A stretch of DNA of 64,000 bases from assembly GCA_024697065.1 (NCBI GenBank), contig JAILGE010000010.1:1-64000 (forward strand), given 5' to 3'. Of this stretch, positions 50,387 through 59,293 are shown piece by piece. The first letter of the stretch is position 1, and each line of letters starts with the position of its first letter. The stretch is from Lachnospiraceae bacterium. GTDB taxonomy: Bacteria; Bacillota; Clostridia; Lachnospirales; Lachnospiraceae. The position numbers and the translations under genes were made by a program. The notes under the pieces were generated by a model. The model was not told the DNA's origin, made no database searches, and saw only the letters and a program-made list of their open reading frames with translations.

Positions 50387-50740
50387 ATGGAAGAAAAGAG
50401 AAAAAATAAAAGGATCGATCTTGAATGCAATCTTATAGTTAAGCGACTCTGCAATGATGATTCCGCCGAAGTTTCGACAGGTCTTTCCATCGAACTTATC
50501 AATGTATCCAAGAGCGGTATCGGCTTTAAGTGCTCCGAGCAGCTTTCCATAGGCGAAGTATATGAATGTTATCTGACCATATGGACCAAAGAGACCATAC
50601 ATGCATTTATCCAGATTGTCAGAGTTCAGAAGAACGAAAATGATTATTCTTACGGAAGTATCTTTATCGGTATGACCGAGACAGATACCAACCGTATCAG
50701 TATTTATTCCGAATTTAATGATTGCGATTTTAACAGCTGA
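50387..50740 (+). CDS. PilZ-domain protein, likely cyclic di-GMP receptor
   Basis: This is a single-domain PilZ protein. The binding signature is present as KRKNKR (RxxxR type) near residue 4 and NVSKSGIGF (D/NxSxxG) near residue 43. It has no output domain, so it likely acts through a partner protein. The start is uncertain: ATG codons at 50360, 50369 and 50387 are in frame, none with a good ribosome site; I take 50387 because family proteins usually begin just before the KR motif. The EAL gene at 37518 could lower the ligand it senses. Confidence 0.82.
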   Translation: MEEKRKNKRIDLECNLIVKRLCNDDSAEVSTGLSIELINVSKSGIGFKCSEQLSIGEVYECYLTIWTKETIHAFIQIVRVQKNENDYSYGSIFIGMTETDTNRISIYSEFNDCDFNS

Positions 50741-50752
50741 AAGGACCGTCGA

Positions 50753-51613
50753 ATGAAAACCGCTGTAGTAACGGATTCAAACAGTGGAATCTTTGGGCCT
50801 GAAGCAAGAGCGCTCGGTATTCATGTAGTTCCGATGCCGATCATTATTGAAGGACATACATTCTTTGAAAATGAAAATCTCAAACCCGGTGATTTCTATG
50901 ATGCTTTGATCTCAGGAAGAGAAACCGGGTCTTCACAACCGTCTCCTGCGTCACTTTTTGATATATGGGATGTGGCTCTTCAGAATGCTGATGAGCTTAT
51001 TTATATTCCCATGTCTTCCGGATTGTCCGGTTCATGCAATACAGCCTTGGCCCTGTCGGATGAATATGAGGGAAGAGTGTGTGTTGCAGACAACCATCGT
51101 ATTTCAGTGACTTTAAGAGGTGCGGTGGATCATGCTGTGAAGCTTGCGGCTGAGGGGAAGAGCGCTCTTGAGATAAAGCAGGCATTGGAAGAAGATGCAA
51201 AGAATTCAAGTATTTATCTGACGGTTGAGACTCTTAAGTTTTTTAAGAAGACCGGAAGGATAACTCCGGCTACAGCGCTGATAGGAGATATTCTATCCAT
51301 AAAACCTGTCCTTTACTCCGACGGAGATACCTTTGAAGCTGTTGCCAAAGTAAGAGGAACAGCCAAGGCAAGGCAGTCGCTTATCGATATGATAAAGCAT
51401 GACAGGGAGAATAAATTTGCAGATCATGATGATAAAGATATTTGGATAATGGGAGCCGGATCCTTTGTTGATCAGGCTGATGCCGAAAGCTGGCGCCTTG
51501 AAGTTACAAAGGCTTTCCCCGGATATGACATCATGTATGATCCCTTATCCCTTTCTATCGCCTGTCATACCGGCCCCAATGCCTTTGGAGCAGGTATCAT
51601 GTTAAAACATTAA
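50753..51613 (+). CDS. DegV-family fatty-acid-binding protein
   Basis: DegV-type proteins bind fatty acids and include FakB subunits that present them to FakA kinase. The 286-residue protein starts AVVTDSNSGI, has the ligand-side motif IPMSSGLSGSCNTA, a C-terminal KTGRI... loop and ends HTGPNAFGAGIM. A fakA gene is not in view. It follows the PilZ gene by 12 bases and ends at a terminator. Confidence 0.9.
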   Translation: MKTAVVTDSNSGIFGPEARALGIHVVPMPIIIEGHTFFENENLKPGDFYDALISGRETGSSQPSPASLFDIWDVALQNADELIYIPMSSGLSGSCNTALALSDEYEGRVCVADNHRISVTLRGAVDHAVKLAAEGKSALEIKQALEEDAKNSSIYLTVETLKFFKKTGRITPATALIGDILSIKPVLYSDGDTFEAVAKVRGTAKARQSLIDMIKHDRENKFADHDDKDIWIMGAGSFVDQADAESWRLEVTKAFPGYDIMYDPLSLSIACHTGPNAFGAGIMLKH

Positions 51614-51629
51614 TACCGAAGATATTCAA

Positions 51630-51657
51630 AGCCACGGGGGATTCCTTGTGGTTTTTG
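51630..51657 (+). terminator. Terminator after the DegV gene
   Basis: CCACGGGG (51632-51639), loop GATT, CCTTGTGG (51644-51651), two G-U pairs, then TTTTT. Confidence 0.8.
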
Positions 51658-51730
51658 GTTTTAAAAGGTACCTGTAAGATTTTTAAAAGATATTTAAAAG
51701 AAATTATACAGAAATTTGAAAGGAAGAAAT

Positions 51731-52567
51731 ATGGCTAATCTGATAATGAGGTTTCCCAAAGGGAAGCCAAAGGCTCTTACATTGAGTTACGATGATGGGG
51801 TGGAACAGGATGAGAAACTCCTTGAGATAACGGCAAAATACGGCCTGAAGGGGACTTTTAATATAAACAGCGGTTGCTTCCCCGATGAAAATGTGAAATA
51901 TGAAGCGGGAACTATCCACAGACGTATGCCTCTTGAGAGATTGAAAAATACTTATAAAGACAGCGGATGGGAGATCGCGGCGCATGCTTATACCCATGCG
52001 GCACTGGTGGGGCTGCCGGGCAATCTTGCTACCCGGGAGGTCATAAAGGACAGAAAGACTCTTGAAGATATATTCGGCAATGTTATCAGAGGCTTTGCTT
52101 ATCCTTACGGAGCTTATGATGATGATTGTGTTGAGATATTAAGAGCTTGCGGAATGGTATATGCAAGAACAGTAAACTCATCTCATGATTTTTTTATCCC
52201 GAAAGACTGGCTCAGACTTCCGGCCACATGTCATCATGACGATCCGATGCTCATGGATCTGGTCAGGAGATTTACCGAAGCAAAGAACAGCTGGCATCCC
52301 ATGCTTTTTTATCTTTGGGGTCACAGCTATGAATTCGAAGCTAACGATAACTGGGAAGTATTGGAAAATTTCTCAGCCACAGTGGGTGGAAGAGATGATA
52401 TATGGTATGCGACAAATATAGAGATCTATGATTATTGTGATGCATTCGGAAGACTTATATTTGATACTGACATGAAGAAATGCATAAATCCCTCGGCTAC
52501 AGACCTCTGGTTTACTTATGATGATAAAGATGTCTTCGCTCCGGCAGGAGGTACCGTGGCTTTTTAG
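51731..52567 (+). CDS. Polysaccharide deacetylase-family protein (NodB/CE4 fold), cytoplasmic
   Basis: The 278-residue protein has the CE4 start motif LTLSYDDGVEQD, the metal His pair in AHAYTHAAL and AYPYGAYDDDCVEIL. There is no signal peptide. It belongs to the group seen in Clostridia and Bacteroidetes that may deacetylate small molecules or oligosaccharides; the true substrate is unknown. ATG 51731 follows AAAGGAAG; an in-frame TTG 15 bases upstream is rejected. It stands alone between two terminators. Confidence 0.85.
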   Translation: MANLIMRFPKGKPKALTLSYDDGVEQDEKLLEITAKYGLKGTFNINSGCFPDENVKYEAGTIHRRMPLERLKNTYKDSGWEIAAHAYTHAALVGLPGNLATREVIKDRKTLEDIFGNVIRGFAYPYGAYDDDCVEILRACGMVYARTVNSSHDFFIPKDWLRLPATCHHDDPMLMDLVRRFTEAKNSWHPMLFYLWGHSYEFEANDNWEVLENFSATVGGRDDIWYATNIEIYDYCDAFGRLIFDTDMKKCINPSATDLWFTYDDKDVFAPAGGTVAF

Positions 52568-52584
52568 AGCTGATATTTCTCATT

Positions 52585-52622
52585 AAAAAAGCTGACATGC
52601 CTTTGGACCTGTCAGCTTTTTG
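52585..52622. terminator. Bidirectional terminator between deacetylase and aroA
   Basis: AAAAAGCTGACA (52586-52597) pairs perfectly with TGTCAGCTTTTT (52610-52621). It is A-rich on one side and T-rich on the other, so it can end both convergent transcripts. Confidence 0.92.
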
Positions 52623-52646
52623 TATTGATAATTGAGAAAAACGTGC

Positions 52647-53930
52647 TTACAAACTCTCTAAAGTTGAGAAGAATGTGGGATAGGAGATGCTTACGCATTT
52701 TTCGTCATCGATGGTCACAGGAGAATCGGATATGAGACCTGCTATGGCAAAACTCATGGATATACGGTGGTCATTGTAACTCTTTATGGTACCGCCGTTT
52801 AAATGTCCGTTGCCCTTTATTATCATGCCATCATCCGTGGCTGTGATATCAGCACCCAGGATCTTCAGATTATTATCCATAGCATCGATCCTGTCGCATT
52901 CCTTAACGTGGAGTTCTGCGGCGTCTTTGATGGTAGTGGTTCCGGACGCATATGCGGCAAGTATAGCGATAACGGGGATCTCATCGATGAGGGCAGGTAT
53001 TATATCTCCGCTTACGGTTGTGCCCTTTAAACAGTCTCTGCTGTATTCAACATAAATATCTGCAGTCTTCTCACCGCCGGATATACGTTCATTTTGGAGC
53101 TTGATCTTTCCGCCCATATTTTTAACAATTTCTATGATACCGGCACGTGTGGGATTGATCCCGACATTTTTTATAAGGAGTTCCGAACCGGGAACAAGGA
53201 GAGCTGCAACGATAAAATATGCCGCAGAGGATATATCCGAAGGAACATCTATATCACATGCATACAGGTTGGATGCAGGTTTAATGCTGGCTGTGAGTCC
53301 GTTTGAAGTCACATCCGCCCCGAAGCCTTTGAGCATTACTTCCGTATGGTTTCTGGATAATGCCGGTTCCGTAACGGAAGTGATCCCGTCTGCATAAAGA
53401 CCGGCCAATAAAACTGACGATTTAACCTGTGCTGATGCAACGGGTGAAGAGTAATCAATAGCGTGCAGTTTTTTTCCTTTGATGATAAGAGGCACACATC
53501 CGTTATCCTTTTCGCTGACTATATCAGCACCCATCATGGAAAGGGGAGTCATGATCCTTTTCATGGGGCGTTTTTCTATGGAAGCGTCACCTGTCAGCCT
53601 GCATTCAAAATCCTGTGCCGCAAGTATTCCGGAAATAAGTCTTGTGGTCGTTCCCGAGTTTCCCGTATACAGAGTTTCATCGGGTTTTGAGAGCCCGTGA
53701 AGACCCTTGCCGTGTACCAGGATCTCTTTGTCTGATACATCGATGGTGATACCCATCTTTCTGAATACGGATATGGTTGAAAGGCAGTCATCTGCCATGA
53801 GGAAATTGGTGACTCTTGTAACACCTTCCGCCAAAGCTCCGAACATTATACTGCGGTGTGATATGGATTTATCTCCGGGAACCGTGATGGTGCCTTTTAA
53901 AGGGGATGTTTTTTGAATAACGGTTTTCAA
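52647..53930 (-). CDS. aroA: 3-phosphoshikimate 1-carboxyvinyltransferase (EPSP synthase)
   Basis: AroA makes 5-enolpyruvylshikimate 3-phosphate. The 427-residue protein shows PGDKSISHRSIMFGALAEG, YTGNSGTTTRLISG (the PEP site), RLTGDASIEKRPMKR and the C-terminal NDHRISMSFAIAGL. The LFxGNSGTTxR-type motif is intact, with Gly and Thr residues as in ordinary glyphosate-sensitive class I enzymes (the sensitivity is inferred from family knowledge). It ends the minus-strand set ybaK-tyrA-aroA. Confidence 0.95.
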   Translation of the reverse strand: MKTVIQKTSPLKGTITVPGDKSISHRSIMFGALAEGVTRVTNFLMADDCLSTISVFRKMGITIDVSDKEILVHGKGLHGLSKPDETLYTGNSGTTTRLISGILAAQDFECRLTGDASIEKRPMKRIMTPLSMMGADIVSEKDNGCVPLIIKGKKLHAIDYSSPVASAQVKSSVLLAGLYADGITSVTEPALSRNHTEVMLKGFGADVTSNGLTASIKPASNLYACDIDVPSDISSAAYFIVAALLVPGSELLIKNVGINPTRAGIIEIVKNMGGKIKLQNERISGGEKTADIYVEYSRDCLKGTTVSGDIIPALIDEIPVIAILAAYASGTTTIKDAAELHVKECDRIDAMDNNLKILGADITATDDGMIIKGNGHLNGGTIKSYNDHRISMSFAIAGLISDSPVTIDDEKCVSISYPTFFSTLESL

Positions 53931-53986
53931 GTATTTACCTCCGTGTGGATACGGTCTTCGATATATCGGTTTGTCTGAACCGGTGA

Positions 53987-55114
53987 TCAGAAGATCAGTT
54001 TATATCCTGCTTCTTTAACAATAGGGATAGCCTTATTCATGGCATTCTCGTCATAGAATTCGATATAAAGGGCTCCCTCTGCCTGTTCTCTGTTATGAGT
54101 GATGCCGGTGTTCATGATGCTGATATCATATTTTGCAAGCAGTGTAGCGATCCCTGCGATAGCACCGCTTTCGTCCGGGATATCCACATAAATGCGGAAT
54201 ATGGGCGGGATAGGTCCACGACCTTTCTCCGGCATCGAAGCTCTGTAAGCCCCGCTTTCTTTAAAAAGTTCATTGATCTTATCAAAGTCACCTGATGCAA
54301 GTACTGCGTCGGTTTTTTCAAGTTCACGGATGTAATCGCGTAATAATACTCTGATATTTTCCGTATTGCTTCTGCAGATATTTTCCCACATTGAAGGGTC
54401 GGAAGAAGCGATACGTGTGATATCCTTAAATCCTCCGGCTGCAATGGTCTTCATGAATTCATCGGAACTGTCGTGATCCTTCACTGTTTTGACCAGGGAT
54501 GCGGCGATCAGATGCGGCAGGTGGCTAATGGCTGCTGTCGCAAAATCGTGTTCTTTAGGTGCCGCACAAAGAGGGATAGAGTGGATCTGTTTTACAAATT
54601 CCGAAAATCTTTCGGTGAATTCGGCCCCGGTTTCCTTGGATGGCGTCAATATATAATATGCATTTTCAAGAATGGCTGCATCTGCACTTTCATATCCGGT
54701 TTTCTCTTTTCCGGTCATGGGGTGGCCGCCTAAGAAAGAGGCTGATAATCCCATATCATCAACAGCATTTTGGATATCTCCCTTAACACTTCCAACATCG
54801 GTAATAAGGACATGGGGATTGATACCGGAAATGTATTTTTTGATATTCTCCAGATTTTTGATGTTTGCACCTGTAGGGGCACAGAGAAATATAACATCGG
54901 TATCTTTATCGATATCAGTGATACTGCCATTTACTCTGTTTACTACTTTATCGGAAAGCGCGTGGCATAATTTCTCAGGGTGTCTTGCATAAACGTTGAT
55001 CACTGCGTCCGGCTGTGTTTTTCTGACAGCTTTGGCGATGGAACCGCCGATAAGGCCCAGACCGATAAAATGGAATTTTTGGAAAGGAAAATTTTGAGTT
55101 GAAGATTCTGACAT
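53987..55114 (-). CDS. tyrA: Prephenate dehydrogenase with C-terminal ACT domain (TyrA)
   Basis: TyrA oxidises prephenate to 4-hydroxyphenylpyruvate for tyrosine synthesis. The 375-residue protein has an N-terminal NAD site GLGLIGGSIAKAV, the central GGHPMTGKEKTGYE and SHLPHLIAASLV motifs, and a C-terminal ACT-like domain (about 300-375, IYVDIPDESGAIAGIATLLAKY) for feedback by tyrosine. It is 56 bases upstream of aroA on the same strand, so both belong to one aromatic operon. Confidence 0.94.
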   Translation of the reverse strand: MSESSTQNFPFQKFHFIGLGLIGGSIAKAVRKTQPDAVINVYARHPEKLCHALSDKVVNRVNGSITDIDKDTDVIFLCAPTGANIKNLENIKKYISGINPHVLITDVGSVKGDIQNAVDDMGLSASFLGGHPMTGKEKTGYESADAAILENAYYILTPSKETGAEFTERFSEFVKQIHSIPLCAAPKEHDFATAAISHLPHLIAASLVKTVKDHDSSDEFMKTIAAGGFKDITRIASSDPSMWENICRSNTENIRVLLRDYIRELEKTDAVLASGDFDKINELFKESGAYRASMPEKGRGPIPPIFRIYVDIPDESGAIAGIATLLAKYDISIMNTGITHNREQAEGALYIEFYDENAMNKAIPIVKEAGYKLIF

Positions 55115-55131
55115 TGTTTTATCCTAACGAT

Positions 55132-55611
55132 TTATTGAATAATGTCTGCAAATTCCGCGCCTGATGCTTTTGCCAGATCGGAAGGAGAAAGCTCAAGCTG
55201 CATGCCGAGTCTGCCACCGCTGACTATCATCCGGTCAAGGGATAATGCAGTTTCGGATATCCTTGTGACGAACTGCTTTTTCATCCCTATGGCAGTGCAT
55301 CCGCCTCTGATATATCCGGTTATATTATTGATGTCCTTTACGTGGATCATCTCAACATTTTTTTCGCCAACGCTCTTCGCTGCTTTTTTCATATCAAGTT
55401 CGGCGTCGATGGGGAGGACAAATACATAATGATCTCCGCTGTGTCCTTTGGTCACCAGCGTCTTGTATACAAGATGGTGGTCAAGCCCCAGCATATCAGC
55501 GATCTGTCCGCCGTCTATGAATTCGTCACACTCATAAGTGTGCATCTCATAAGGTATCTTTAATGTGTCGAGCTTACGCATCGCATTTGTCTTGTTTTCT
55601 TTTTTAGCCAT
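55132..55611 (-). CDS. ybaK: Cys-tRNA(Pro)/Cys-tRNA(Cys) deacylase, YbaK/EbsC type
   Basis: YbaK removes wrongly attached cysteine from tRNA-Pro. The 159-residue protein has the family pattern: KTNAMRKLDTLKIPYEMHTYE at the N-terminus, YKTLVTKG, and the C-terminal MIVSGGRLGMQLELSPSDLAKA. I take ATG at 55611 (MAKKENKTNA) because it fits the family start; a longer frame reaches 55689 but the extra 26 residues look non-coding. It is the first gene of the minus-strand set with tyrA and aroA. Confidence 0.88.
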   Translation of the reverse strand: MAKKENKTNAMRKLDTLKIPYEMHTYECDEFIDGGQIADMLGLDHHLVYKTLVTKGHSGDHYVFVLPIDAELDMKKAAKSVGEKNVEMIHVKDINNITGYIRGGCTAIGMKKQFVTRISETALSLDRMIVSGGRLGMQLELSPSDLAKASGAEFADIIQ

Positions 55612-55675
55612 AGGCTTTAGTTTATCATAAACAATGGGATTTGACACCTGTATAGGGCTTTTTTGGAAGTATTTT

Positions 55676-55702
55676 TTTACACTTATCATATTATGTTAAA
55701 AT
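55676..55702 (+). promoter_or_regulatory. Promoter of the lipoprotein gene
   Basis: TTTACA (55676-55681), 15-base spacer, TAAAAT (55697-55702) with TG one base upstream, an extended -10. It is in the divergent gap with ybaK. Confidence 0.5.
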
Positions 55703-55776
55703 AGTTGAGACGAGGACATTTGTGTATATCAACTCACAGAGATCCGGATCGGGATTTCTTTTTGCGGAGGAACAGT

Positions 55777-57681
55777 ATGAAAAAACGTTTATTGGGAATA
55801 TTGATCATTTCGACTATGGCTATGGCTCTCACATCCTGTTCTTCTATATTTTCCGGGGATAACGGGAATGAAGCGGATGAAGATAAAGATGACAGAAAGT
55901 ATACGGATGATGAGAAAGAAGCGGATGATCCGACGGATACTCCGACTGATACCGTTAAAGCACCTGCTGCCGGATCCGATGACTGGCTGTATTATTATGG
56001 CAGGAGATGTTTTGTGATCGACGACGATGGGAATGAGATCGCTTCATATGATATAGAAAAATTATCAGAGACTTTATCTGAAAAAAACGGGCAAAATTAT
56101 AATAGCTTTGAATGTTATGGAGACGGTATCTTATTTTTTGCTGCCACAACTTATTCCGATAACGGAGCGAATACAACTTTTTATGGCATGGATCCTGTTA
56201 CGGAAGAATATACGGAAATCTATAAAACCGATCCCGACTGGCATATGGAAAGGCTGGATTACTACAACGGTAAGCTTTATATCGATATTGCAAATTCGGG
56301 ATCATATGATGAAAAAGTATTTGAAAAAAGCAAGGACAGCCTGCTCTTTAATGAAGTGACCGGAAAATATGCAGATCTGTTTGATAAAGATTTCGCTGAA
56401 TTCGGAATACAGGGAGCATCGTTACTTACGGACGGCTGCTATGAAAAAAGGTATTGCTCCTATACCAGAGCTCTAGATAATGCAGGCTTTCTGTTAGGTA
56501 ATAATGATTCGGGGATTGAGATGATCACACCGGACGGAAATATCAAAAATCTTGATACCATCGATCAGTCGGCTTTGATCGAAGCTTATGATGAAGATTA
56601 TATCATTTGCGGAGAATATGATGATGATTATATCAATTATTCTTTAAGTGTATATGATGTGAAAGCTGATAAGATGATCCGGCCGGATCCGGGAGATGAT
56701 ATATACAGGTTCATTACGTATCTGGACGGAAGGGTCTATTATAGTGTTTGTGATAATACGGAATACGGTCATCCTGTCATAAACGTATATTATTATGATT
56801 GCAAAAATGATAAGACAACCTTATTTTTCACGCAAGAGCCTGTCCCGGGAACTCAGATACCCTCCGTTGCAGACTGCTTCAGGATAATTGACGGGAAAGC
56901 TTATTTCATGAAAGTTGTCGATAAGAGTATCAATTGGGTGAGCGCTGATCCTGATACCTGTGAAATAAAGGATACCGGGATCGTTGTTGATGAGATCCAT
57001 ACATTTGAATTCGGAAGGATCGAATATGCTTCCGACACAAAATTCTGCCCCGGTTGCGGGATACCTGTGGAAAAGTATTACATTGAGAAATTCATTCTGG
57101 ATGATTCTTTCAAAAATGCAGATGCTGTTAATGGCAGACTTGATGAATTGTTTGAGAGTGAGGTTGCTTATCATGATACGGATCCGGTGATCGAGGATGA
57201 CATATGTGAATATCATCAGGAATATCCCGAGCAGTATTGTGAGACTGATGATGTTTACATTTCCGATGTGGGACTTATCGGTAAAGATTATTTATATGTT
57301 GATTTCGGCGGATACTGGTATGGCGGAGGGGCTCACGGGTATCCTGACAGAAGCCAGGTGCTTTTTGATCTGAAAACAGGTAAGCAGGTTACTTTTGCTG
57401 ATCTTTACGGGGGGACGCAAGAAGATTATAAAAAACTGGTAGCCGAAAAGACGCTGGAAGATTATAATTCATACGATGAGACGGATACGCCTTATTTCCC
57501 ATCCGACGAGGAATCTTTATATGAAAAGGCCTATGAAGAGGCAGATATGAACAAGGAAAACTTTGAGTTTACGGAAGACGGGGTTTATCTGTATTATTTT
57601 CCGTATGATATGGGACCGTATGCATCCGGCTTTATAGAAGTTTTACTTACCTATGACGAATTGGGCTTCAGCTTAGAATGA
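55777..57681 (+). CDS. Lipoprotein with a C-terminal DUF3298/RsiV-like domain
   Basis: The 634-residue protein begins with a lipoprotein signal (MKKRLLGILI then LTSCSS; lipobox Cys21). An acidic Asp/Glu/Thr linker follows (about 28-60), then a large Tyr/Asp-rich region in which YY/DY-Asp/Gly units recur, like a surface beta-propeller. The final 150 residues contain YWYGGGAHGYPD and FDLKTGKQVTFADLY, as in DUF3298, the lysozyme-binding fold of RsiV. GGAGG fixes ATG 55777. It lies upstream of an unknown membrane protein and may work with it. The role is not known. Confidence 0.75.
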   Translation: MKKRLLGILIISTMAMALTSCSSIFSGDNGNEADEDKDDRKYTDDEKEADDPTDTPTDTVKAPAAGSDDWLYYYGRRCFVIDDDGNEIASYDIEKLSETLSEKNGQNYNSFECYGDGILFFAATTYSDNGANTTFYGMDPVTEEYTEIYKTDPDWHMERLDYYNGKLYIDIANSGSYDEKVFEKSKDSLLFNEVTGKYADLFDKDFAEFGIQGASLLTDGCYEKRYCSYTRALDNAGFLLGNNDSGIEMITPDGNIKNLDTIDQSALIEAYDEDYIICGEYDDDYINYSLSVYDVKADKMIRPDPGDDIYRFITYLDGRVYYSVCDNTEYGHPVINVYYYDCKNDKTTLFFTQEPVPGTQIPSVADCFRIIDGKAYFMKVVDKSINWVSADPDTCEIKDTGIVVDEIHTFEFGRIEYASDTKFCPGCGIPVEKYYIEKFILDDSFKNADAVNGRLDELFESEVAYHDTDPVIEDDICEYHQEYPEQYCETDDVYISDVGLIGKDYLYVDFGGYWYGGGAHGYPDRSQVLFDLKTGKQVTFADLYGGTQEDYKKLVAEKTLEDYNSYDETDTPYFPSDEESLYEKAYEEADMNKENFEFTEDGVYLYYFPYDMGPYASGFIEVLLTYDELGFSLE

Positions 57682-57711
57682 CAGACTTAATAAAGTGATT
57701 TGAGGGAAATT

Positions 57712-59088
57712 ATGAAAAAAAGAAATAAAGACAGATATGATGATATCAGGGATAAGGTATTGATGTACTTAGCTGTATTTATCGTTATGGTTACTGCAAC
57801 GGTATTTGCAGATATGCATTTCGTTCATTCTTCCGATGATGTTGAAATGACCGTTAACAGCACTCTTGCATCCAATGCCGAATATTATGCGGGGATGTTT
57901 TCGACAGCGGTAACACAGTCGGTCAATCCGACGGCTACTTTGGCAGCCCTTTCCGTAATGGGGACAGTTGAAAACAGTGAGATATACTTTGATGGAACGG
58001 AGTGGCTTGAAAAGACAGCGGCTTTTCTGGATAAAGTACCTTTTATACGCACGGCAAAGACTCTGCCTATTGCCAATCCTACAGCGGCTGTGGTGCTTGT
58101 TCTTATCACGGTAACTCTGTATGTATTGAGGTCTATAGCTGCTGCCAAAGCCGTTTCTGAAGTATCTTTGGACAAGATAGAAGAGATCCTTGGATATATT
58201 ACCGTTGTTGCTTTATCGCTTCTTCCTGTAGCAAGTTCACAGGTTGTTGAGGCTGCCGGAAAAGAGAAGAATTATGTTACGGCGGGGACTTATGCAGCGC
58301 TTATCATCATCGCGGTCATCTGCGCAGTGATAAATGTTCTGATCTATATGATAGTTCATACATGCATGGATGCTGTTGAGTTTATCCTTACTATGGCTCC
58401 GGCACCCGGAACAGGGGTTATAGGTCAGATCGGAAAGGGCATTCTTCATTTCTTTCTGATATTACTTCAGATATTTGCCCCGGTTATAAGTCTGGTATTA
58501 AGCTTACTGATACTTGTAGCTTGCTTTTTCCTCTTTAAATATCTTACGAGACTCAGTATCTATTACACTCATATATATGCGAGTCCGCTGCTTAAGAAGA
58601 TATTCGGCAAAAAAGAACCTTCGAAGCTTATTCATAAGAAACTCCCCAAATCCGTATCGAAGACATATCCGGATATCACAATGGCTTTGCCGGTATTCTC
58701 AATGAGAGTACACGGAAAGATTGTTAAGAAGCGTGAATTGCTCTGGCTAGCTGATAAAAATCCCGGGATATGTCTTATCAGGTCACATATGTTTAAGAAA
58801 CCTGATGAGATAACCATCGATTCGCTGAATTATTATAAAAGAGATCTCTATCTCCAAAAGGATTTCAGATTCATCAGGATACTTTCCGAAGATAAGACTG
58901 TTGAACTGATATTCAGTTCGGAATACGGTGACAGATTTGATGAACTGCTTGAGCGACTGAGGCTGCCGGATTACCGGATCGTTAAGGACAGGAAGAGTGC
59001 CGAACAGGCAGAAAAAAGAGAAAATGTAAAGAATGCAGCTAAAAATGCCCTGTTTGGTATTAAAAAGCGCTTTTCCGGGAAGACATGA
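57712..59088 (+). CDS. Membrane protein of unknown function
   Basis: The 458-residue protein has about six hydrophobic segments: an N-terminal helix (about 17-36), segments near 125-145, 160-182, 195-225, and a long one at 243-280, then a cytoplasmic C-terminal region of 170 basic residues that ends KKRFSGKT. I do not recognise the family. ATG 57712 follows GAGGG by five bases. It is placed 30 bases after the lipoprotein gene, so they probably share a transcript. A terminator overlaps its stop. Confidence 0.7.
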   Translation: MKKRNKDRYDDIRDKVLMYLAVFIVMVTATVFADMHFVHSSDDVEMTVNSTLASNAEYYAGMFSTAVTQSVNPTATLAALSVMGTVENSEIYFDGTEWLEKTAAFLDKVPFIRTAKTLPIANPTAAVVLVLITVTLYVLRSIAAAKAVSEVSLDKIEEILGYITVVALSLLPVASSQVVEAAGKEKNYVTAGTYAALIIIAVICAVINVLIYMIVHTCMDAVEFILTMAPAPGTGVIGQIGKGILHFFLILLQIFAPVISLVLSLLILVACFFLFKYLTRLSIYYTHIYASPLLKKIFGKKEPSKLIHKKLPKSVSKTYPDITMALPVFSMRVHGKIVKKRELLWLADKNPGICLIRSHMFKKPDEITIDSLNYYKRDLYLQKDFRFIRILSEDKTVELIFSSEYGDRFDELLERLRLPDYRIVKDRKSAEQAEKRENVKNAAKNALFGIKKRFSGKT

Positions 59089-59104
59089 TCTTCCCGGTTT
59101 TTTT
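59075..59104 (+). terminator. Terminator overlapping the stop of the membrane-protein gene
   Basis: CCGGGAAGA (59075-59083) pairs perfectly with TCTTCCCGG (59089-59097), followed by a T-run. The 5' arm is part of the last codons. The gap from there to 59293 is AT-rich; a TATAAT at about 59175 has no good -35, and nothing else clear is seen. Confidence 0.9.
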
Positions 59105-59293
59105 ATGGATTTTTTATCCGGGGCTGTAGCATTTAAAAAGTGTAATCAAATCCGGAAGTTTGAAGAAAATGCACATATAATTCTTGAGAAAGGGAGGATT
59201 ATCTGTTAAAATTAACAAGGACTTAATGCAGGAAGCCTGATCATATTGTCATAATTAACAAATCTGCAAAACTATACCCGAGGAGGACAGAAC

